NCBI GenBank assembly: GCA_900772575.1
Contig: CAAHEN010000122.1
Span: 1 to 10,904, forward strand
Direction: 5' to 3'
Source: Bacteroidaceae bacterium
GTDB lineage: Bacteria > Bacteroidota > Bacteroidia > Bacteroidales > Bacteroidaceae
DNA length: 10,904 nucleotides
Both the position numbers and the translations under genes were made by a program. Under the pieces are notes generated by a model. The model was given only the letters and a program-made list of their open reading frames with translations. It was not told the DNA's origin and ran no database searches. Positions 6,350 through 10,904 of the stretch are shown one piece after another; position 1 is the first letter of the stretch; every line of letters begins with the position of its first letter.

Positions 6350-7882
6350 ATGACAGCCTCAATGGAAAAGAAACAACTCATGCAAGCTATCGCAGAGACC
6401 GTCTCTGCCCAAGAGAACTTCCCCAAGAAGAGTATGGAGGTTTTCTGTAGGCTGTTCTTTGAGGTTATCGAAGAGGGACTTCAACGCGACAAGTTCGTCA
6501 AGGTCAAAGGATTCGGGACGTTCAAACTGGTTCCGGTCAACGAACGCGAAAGTATAGACGTCAATACCGGAGAGCGCATTCAGATCAGTAGGCATGCCAA
6601 AGTAACCTTTACCCCAGACTCTTATATCCGTGATCTGGTCAATAAGCCTTTCTCACATTTTCAAACCATCGTACTTAATGAGGACACACGCACTGAAGAC
6701 CTCGATGCGGCTGACGATGCATACTCGGCCCAAGCAGAGGAAGAGGCCCCAGAGCAGTCCGACGGCACGAAATCGGTCGAACCTGCAAGTGCCGTTGCCA
6801 CAGACAGTGAAGGCGATGAGGAAAATGGGCAGGCCGTGCCTCAGGAAGGCAACGATGCCAATGAGCAGGGCGAAGACGTGAGCAACAACCTGACTGAACC
6901 TACAGCCATAACGGAGGAAGAGGCCGTTTCGGCAACTGAGGACACCCGTCCCCACGCCATAGAAGCCTCCCAACAGGTCGAAACTAAGATCACCACTGAC
7001 ACTCCCCAACAAGCAGACACGCCTGAGATGCCTGAAGACCACTCACAAGTGGATCCTGACAATACCCAACCTGAAGCGTGTGCCTCTTCTGGAGCATGCC
7101 CCACAGACGAGACTGTGGCCGATGACACCGAGGGCAACAACACTGGCCCCAGTTTGAACAGCAGCACAGTGCTCCAAGAAGCGGGTACGCCAATCGATGA
7201 AGAGCCCGCCACCACGGATGAAATGCCCAAGGCCAACGACAGTAGTACTGACGATAAAGAGGATGCAGACTGCACACCGTCTAGCGCCACAAGCAATCCC
7301 AAAGATCGCGTCAAGTACATCGTCGAAGGTCGCCCCAGGCGCTCCAGCCCCAATTGGTGGAGACTGGCCGCACTCACACTGTTCGTCATCATGCTCATGG
7401 GACTCTGCTATTTTGCTGGCTATTACCGCATACTTTGCCCGCCATGTGATTTCATCGAACAATGGGCCAGTGAAAAAGAGCCACCGACCGCACCCAGTAG
7501 GCAGAGATCCGCACAGAAGCCGACCGCTAAGCCATCACCCAGCGTGCAGCCCATTTCCAATGCCGCAAAGCCTAAGAAAGACTCGCTCGCAACAGTATCC
7601 CCGCAAACTCGGCAGATACCGTCCCAGCCTGGCACTAAGGCCGAAAACGCTTCACCGGTACCCGACAACAAAAAGTTGAGTCCTCGCCTCAGCTATGACA
7701 TTGTGGGCACCCGTTCTGTCCACCGCGTGACCAAAGGCGAAAACATCTACCTCATAGCTGCCCGTACATACGGACACAAAAATTTCGCCTCTTACATCAT
7801 CCGCCACAACAAGCTGAAAAACCCAGACAACATTGTCGTTGGTTCTCAGCTCAAGCTCCCAGAGCTTTCTCCGCGTCAGTAG
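6350..7882 (+). CDS. Membrane-spanning HU-domain protein with LysM domain
   Basis: A 510-residue composite protein. Residues ~1-100 form an HU-type fold (GFGTF 54-58; TGERIQISRHAKVTFTPDS; helix SYIRDLVNKPF). Residues ~110-315 are a disordered, strongly acidic linker rich in D, E, T, S, P and A. A basic patch (RPRRSSPNWWR, 328-338) precedes one transmembrane helix (~339-359). A CPPC motif (363-366) follows at once, then a Pro/Lys/Ser-rich spacer, and a LysM domain closes the protein (~457-504: VHRVTKGENIYLIAARTYG...NPDNIVVGSQLKLP). The positive-inside rule puts HU in the cytoplasm and LysM in the periplasm. LysM domains bind peptidoglycan-type glycans, so the protein could link DNA to the cell wall; that is inference. 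The arm proline of normal HU is replaced (V71), so DNA bending may be reduced. It lies 40 bp after the small HU gene. The ATG at 6362 (M5) is an alternative start. Confidence 0.9.
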   Translation: MTASMEKKQLMQAIAETVSAQENFPKKSMEVFCRLFFEVIEEGLQRDKFVKVKGFGTFKLVPVNERESIDVNTGERIQISRHAKVTFTPDSYIRDLVNKPFSHFQTIVLNEDTRTEDLDAADDAYSAQAEEEAPEQSDGTKSVEPASAVATDSEGDEENGQAVPQEGNDANEQGEDVSNNLTEPTAITEEEAVSATEDTRPHAIEASQQVETKITTDTPQQADTPEMPEDHSQVDPDNTQPEACASSGACPTDETVADDTEGNNTGPSLNSSTVLQEAGTPIDEEPATTDEMPKANDSSTDDKEDADCTPSSATSNPKDRVKYIVEGRPRRSSPNWWRLAALTLFVIMLMGLCYFAGYYRILCPPCDFIEQWASEKEPPTAPSRQRSAQKPTAKPSPSVQPISNAAKPKKDSLATVSPQTRQIPSQPGTKAENASPVPDNKKLSPRLSYDIVGTRSVHRVTKGENIYLIAARTYGHKNFASYIIRHNKLKNPDNIVVGSQLKLPELSPRQ

Positions 7883-7930
7883 GCGCAGACTCCGGGGGCG
7901 ATAACACTGTCAACACTAGAGTTTACAACC

Positions 7931-8593
7931 ATGAAACGGTACCTAGCATTTTATCTTCTGCTTTCGATGTCTATGTTCTCCGCCGCCAGTGCGCAAGTAG
8001 TCTCAGAAGATTCCGTTTTCAAACCAGTTTCCCAACAGGACGCACGACAGTCCAGCCCGACTTTGTCCGACAGTCTCTATGCAGTTCCGCGCCTTCCGGC
8101 ACTGAGTCTCTCCGCACCCGGGTTTTACGGACTCACGCCTTGGAGCTATGCAGCTGACGGCCTTTCGTGGCGACTGCACGAAGGCTTCAACGCCCAGTTG
8201 TCCATGAGCCTCAGTATCGGCTTGGGCAAAGGCAGTCCCAGCGGCGTGGGCTTCGGGCAAAGCGCTGCGTTCGCCTATGCCCTCCCCCTGTCCAAGCGCT
8301 TCTCTGTAGCAGCCGGTGTCTATGCCGACAATATGGATTGGGGCGGTTTCCGATCCACAGACGGCGGTGTGGCAGCAGCCGTACAATACCGTTTGTCTGA
8401 CGTGGTGAGCCTATACGCCTACGGTACGAAGTCATTTCTGCCTAAGAAAAACAGGTTTATCTATGCTCCAGGGCCATACTACCCTGGCTTTTACGGATTG
8501 CCGGTTCCGACGGATCGCATCGGTGCCATGGCGGAATTTAAAATCGGCAAAAACGCCATGATACAAGTGAGTGTCGAGAAGCAAGACTACTGA
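7931..8593 (+). CDS. Exported, probably outer-membrane beta-rich protein
   Basis: Function not recognised. The 220-residue product starts with a clear signal peptide (KRY, a hydrophobic core, then SAASA with cleavage likely after A21, AxA rule), so it leaves the cytoplasm. The mature part is rich in Gly, Ser, Tyr and Phe, with alternating polar/apolar strands such as AFAYALPLSKRFSVAAGVYA, GGVAAAVQYRLSDVVSLYAYG and DRIGAMAEFKIGKNAMIQVSVE. It ends in an aromatic residue (Y220). That pattern suits a small outer-membrane beta-barrel, though a periplasmic beta protein is also possible. It starts 48 bp after the HU-LysM gene with no terminator between, so the two may be cotranscribed. Confidence 0.8.
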   Translation: MKRYLAFYLLLSMSMFSAASAQVVSEDSVFKPVSQQDARQSSPTLSDSLYAVPRLPALSLSAPGFYGLTPWSYAADGLSWRLHEGFNAQLSMSLSIGLGKGSPSGVGFGQSAAFAYALPLSKRFSVAAGVYADNMDWGGFRSTDGGVAAAVQYRLSDVVSLYAYGTKSFLPKKNRFIYAPGPYYPGFYGLPVPTDRIGAMAEFKIGKNAMIQVSVEKQDY

Positions 8594-8633
8594 GATTTGA
8601 CAAGTTATTCCAGCCCTGTAACAATATAGTCCT

Positions 8634-10547
8634 ATGGCGTACACAGCCCCATCCCTCCTGCGCCAGCGGGAACTTCTGCGCCTAGAGTACGACTATGAGA
8701 GAAAGGCTTTCTTCCAGTCGCTGGAACTCATGAGCCTAGGGCGGAAGGTGAAGCGTGGCGATTGCTGGTATCCAGTCACTTTCGGACGCAACTATTACAA
8801 CTCGCTCAACCGGTTCGTTGTGGAAATCACACGCACTGAGGATGTGGAGATCGAGCATAACTTCGAATACGGCCGTCCCGTCTGTTTCTTCAGTGAGGAT
8901 GCCTCTGGCGGCCTTCATTATGCCGATGTCGTCGGCACAGTCAGCTATGCCGAGGCAAGCCGCATGGTTGTCGTCCTGCCTGACGAGAAAGCGCTTTCCA
9001 CACTGCTGGCACTAGACCGCCCCGGCGTACAACTGCACTTTGACGAAACGACCTATCGTCTGATGTTCGAGGCAATTGAGCGTGTCATCTCTGCGCATGA
9101 CGGGCGTCTGGCCACACTTCGCGACATCTGCCACGGCAACACACCAGCCACATTCAGCGCTTCCGGCAACATACCGGTCAGCCTGCCATGGCTCAACGCA
9201 TCACAGGCCCAAGCCGTCAACGACATTCTTCGCACCCGGGACATCATGATTGTCCACGGCCCGCCCGGAACAGGCAAGACAACCACCCTTGTAGAGGCAG
9301 TCTGTGAGGTACTGCGCCGTGAGCCACAGGTGCTGGTCTGCGCCCAGAGCAACACTGCCGTAGACTGGATTGCCGAGCAACTGGCCGATCGTGGTGTCAA
9401 CGTGTTGCGCATCGGTAATCCCACCCGTGTGACAGACAAGATGCTTGCCAACACTTACGAGCGCCGTTTCGAGGCGCACCCCGATTATCCGTCGCTGTGG
9501 CAGATTCGTCGTACCATCCGACAACTCTACGCCCAACCACGAAAGGGGAGAGGGCACGACTTCCGTCTGAAAATGGCCCGGCTGAAGGAACGTGCAGACG
9601 AGCTTGAAATACGCATACGCCAGTCTCTCTTCGACAGTGCCCGCGTCATTGCCTCAACGCTTGCCGGCAGTGCCAATCCGCTTCTGACCGGCCAGCACTT
9701 CCACACGCTTTTCATTGATGAGGCGGCACAAGCACTCGAAGCTGCCTGCTGGATAGCCATAGCTCATGCCGATCGCGTCATACTGGCCGGCGACCACTGC
9801 CAGCTGCCTCCAACAGTGAAGAGTCCGGCCGCGATGCGTGGCGGACTGGCATGCACACTCATGGAGCACTTGGCCACGACACACCCTGAGGCTGTCCGCC
9901 TGCTGACTGTGCAATATCGCATGAATCCAGAACTCATGCGCTTCTCCTCTGACTGGTTCTATGGCGGTGCCCTAGAGGCCGCCCCAGAGGTGAGGCGCCG
10001 AGGACTGCTTGCAGAGGCCGACAGTCCACTCGTATGGGTCGACACGGCAAGTGACCTTCATGACAATGGCACTGGCACTACTAAGGAAGACGTGCCGTCC
10101 ATGCACGAGTCATATGTCGCTGCGTCATATGGCCGCATCAATAAGGGTGAAGCCGAGCTGGCACTAAGTGTCCTGCACCGATATGTCGAACGCATCGGTC
10201 GCGACAGACTATGCGAGGAACGTGTCGACATCGGCCTCATCTCTCCCTACAAGGCTCAAGTGCAGTATCTTCGCTCGCTCGTCCGCCGTGACGAAGTGCT
10301 CCGTCCACTGCGCAGGCAGATTACAGTCAACACCGTCGATGCCTTTCAGGGCCAGGAACGCGATGTCATTGTCATCTCACTGGTCCGTGCCAACGAGGAA
10401 GGGCAAATAGGTTTCCTCTCTGATCTGCGCCGCATGAACGTGGCCATCACCAGAGCGCGTATGAAAGTCATTATCATCGGGTCTGCCACAACACTCTGCC
10501 GACACAAGTTCTACAAAGCGCTTTATGACAGCTGTCGCCATGAATAA
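8634..10547 (+). CDS. SF1 helicase of the UPF1/DNA2/IGHMBP2 type
   Basis: Cytoplasmic ATP-dependent helicase, 637 residues, with all main superfamily 1 motifs of the UPF1-like branch. These are Walker A GPPGTGKTTT (209-218), Ia region CAQSNTAVD (236-244), Walker B IDEAAQ (361-366, the DEAA variant typical of this branch), motif III GDHCQLPPTVKS (386-397), motif IV QYRMNPEL (427-434), motif V VDAFQGQERDVIVIS (568-582) and motif VI RRMNVAITRAR (599-609). Residues ~1-185 form an N-terminal region with beta-barrel character that resembles the RNA/DNA-binding 1B-type domain of IGHMBP2 relatives. A charged helical segment (~285-333) lies between Ia and II, where UPF1-like proteins have a stalk. There is no nuclease domain, unlike eukaryotic DNA2. 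UPF1-like proteins move 5'-3' on DNA or RNA; the substrate here is unknown. It starts 40 bp after the exported protein gene. Confidence 0.93.
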   Translation: MAYTAPSLLRQRELLRLEYDYERKAFFQSLELMSLGRKVKRGDCWYPVTFGRNYYNSLNRFVVEITRTEDVEIEHNFEYGRPVCFFSEDASGGLHYADVVGTVSYAEASRMVVVLPDEKALSTLLALDRPGVQLHFDETTYRLMFEAIERVISAHDGRLATLRDICHGNTPATFSASGNIPVSLPWLNASQAQAVNDILRTRDIMIVHGPPGTGKTTTLVEAVCEVLRREPQVLVCAQSNTAVDWIAEQLADRGVNVLRIGNPTRVTDKMLANTYERRFEAHPDYPSLWQIRRTIRQLYAQPRKGRGHDFRLKMARLKERADELEIRIRQSLFDSARVIASTLAGSANPLLTGQHFHTLFIDEAAQALEAACWIAIAHADRVILAGDHCQLPPTVKSPAAMRGGLACTLMEHLATTHPEAVRLLTVQYRMNPELMRFSSDWFYGGALEAAPEVRRRGLLAEADSPLVWVDTASDLHDNGTGTTKEDVPSMHESYVAASYGRINKGEAELALSVLHRYVERIGRDRLCEERVDIGLISPYKAQVQYLRSLVRRDEVLRPLRRQITVNTVDAFQGQERDVIVISLVRANEEGQIGFLSDLRRMNVAITRARMKVIIIGSATTLCRHKFYKALYDSCRHE

Positions 10548-10826
10548 TGGTGTACTCTCTTCTCACGTCGAAATCCATCACTCGATATTCCGTCCATCCT
10601 GAAACGGCTTTTTCCAGATTATTGCTGTCCAGTAGAATTTTACACCTGTTCTGGACGCCCCGCTTAATGACATGGCCCCCCGGCTGGAGGCTATCACTAC
10701 GCATCAATCAATCGCACGCCATCATTACACATCCAATAAACGCAAACCGGCCAAACCGCTCATAGGATTTTGTGACGGTTTTCAGGCGCACAGGAAGTTC
10801 ATCCCCTGTGTCAGCGTGGCTCCAAT
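10548..10826. other. Intergenic region after the helicase gene
   Basis: No supported gene. Short frames on both strands (for example 10547-10765 plus, and a minus frame overlapping the helicase 3' end) have no recognisable domain. Two weak inverted repeats are visible: GTCCAG 10627-10632 with CTGGAC 10651-10656, and AAACCG 10753-10758 with CGGTTT 10776-10781. Neither is followed by a T tract, so I do not call a terminator for the helicase transcript. Confidence 0.5.
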
Positions 10827-10828
10827 GA

Positions 10829-10904
10829 CGGTCTAAAATTTGAGTTTAACACTGCTTGCTTTCGGCGCCCGGAAGCTGTATCTTTGCAGCAGAGGAAACG
10901 GCTA
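10829..10904 (+). repeat. Right copy of window-flanking inverted repeat (cut by edge)
   Basis: This is the reverse complement of 184-259 with 70 of 76 positions identical and no gaps. It runs right up to the last base of the window, so the copy certainly could continue. The last five bases, GGCTA, are the start of the terminator hairpin seen in the left copy, which suggests that the hairpin follows just outside. Confidence 0.9.
10856..10886 (+). promoter_or_regulatory. Rightward Bacteroidota-type promoter in the repeat
   Basis: TATCTTTG (10879-10886) matches the Bacteroidota -7 box exactly, with TTGC (10856-10859) 19 bp upstream as a -33-like element. The spacer holds a near-palindrome, CTTTCGGC-G-CCCGGAAG (10859-10875), a possible operator or merely structural. 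The expected start site is near 10893, so the transcript would begin inside the window and leave through the right edge. Confidence 0.65.

Noticed and set aside
6841..7398. Long minus-strand frame opposite the acidic linker of the HU-LysM gene
   Set aside because: A Ser/Val-rich shadow of the D/E/T/S-rich linker; no start context, domain or promoter.
10474..10707. Minus-strand 77-codon open frame overlapping the helicase 3' end
   Set aside because: Overlaps a conserved helicase C-terminus and has no recognised domain. A decayed gene fragment upstream of the overlap is possible, but I cannot support it.
10547..10765. 72-codon open frame after the helicase
   Set aside because: No recognisable domain, composition unlike neighbouring proteins, and a competing open frame on the other strand; likely chance.
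10753..10781. Terminator after the helicase gene
   Set aside because: The 6-bp stem has a 17-nt loop and is not followed by a T tract.
184..10904. The whole window as a composite transposon bounded by inverted repeats
   Set aside because: No transposase is present, the interior is conserved housekeeping genes in their usual order, and the repeats carry promoters rather than recognisable transposon ends.

Overview
The window reads as a chromosomal segment from a Bacteroidota bacterium, most likely order Bacteroidales and probably a Prevotella-like member. Three things point there. The gene order rpmB - rpmG - DUF4295 (bL38-type) - ftsY - rimO - HU is typical of that group. Candidate promoters follow the Bacteroidota pattern (TAnnTTTG -7 box, weak -33 box about 19 bp upstream). 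Start codons lie in A-containing contexts without clear Shine-Dalgarno sequences. Base composition is roughly balanced by eye. The genus is inferred, not proven.

Layout. Positions 1-477 hold no convincing gene. They carry a leftward promoter, a strong hairpin/T-tract terminator just downstream of it, and a second long perfect hairpin. On the minus strand follow pyrH (UMP kinase) and, upstream of it, a MATE-family exporter. A divergent intergenic region (2626-2922) separates these from a plus-strand block that fills the rest of the window. That block starts with the ribosomal cluster bL28, bL33 and a 52-residue DUF4295/bL38-type protein, closed by a clear intrinsic terminator. Next come ftsY (SRP receptor) and rimO (uS12 methylthiotransferase), which overlap by 4 nt, then two consecutive HU-family genes. 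The second HU gene encodes an unusual protein: an HU fold, a ~200-residue acidic linker, one transmembrane helix and a C-terminal LysM domain. A small exported, probably outer-membrane protein and a UPF1/DNA2-type SF1 helicase complete the block. The final ~360 bases are non-coding as far as I can see.

How the parts fit. The core is growth and translation housekeeping: ribosomal proteins, ribosome modification, membrane targeting of ribosomes and pyrimidine nucleotide synthesis. Next to it sits a gene pair that may connect the nucleoid to the cell envelope: an HU domain in the cytoplasm, a LysM domain predicted in the periplasm, and an exported beta-rich protein encoded just downstream.

The two items most worth a second look are (1) the HU-TM-LysM protein as a candidate chromosome-to-peptidoglycan tether and (2) a ~76-bp inverted repeat at the two ends of the window (184-259 and 10829-10904; 70/76 identical, all six differences transitions). 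Each copy carries an outward-firing Bacteroidota-type promoter. In the left copy the promoter is followed within about 35 nt by a terminator hairpin, and the right copy breaks off at the window edge where that hairpin would begin.
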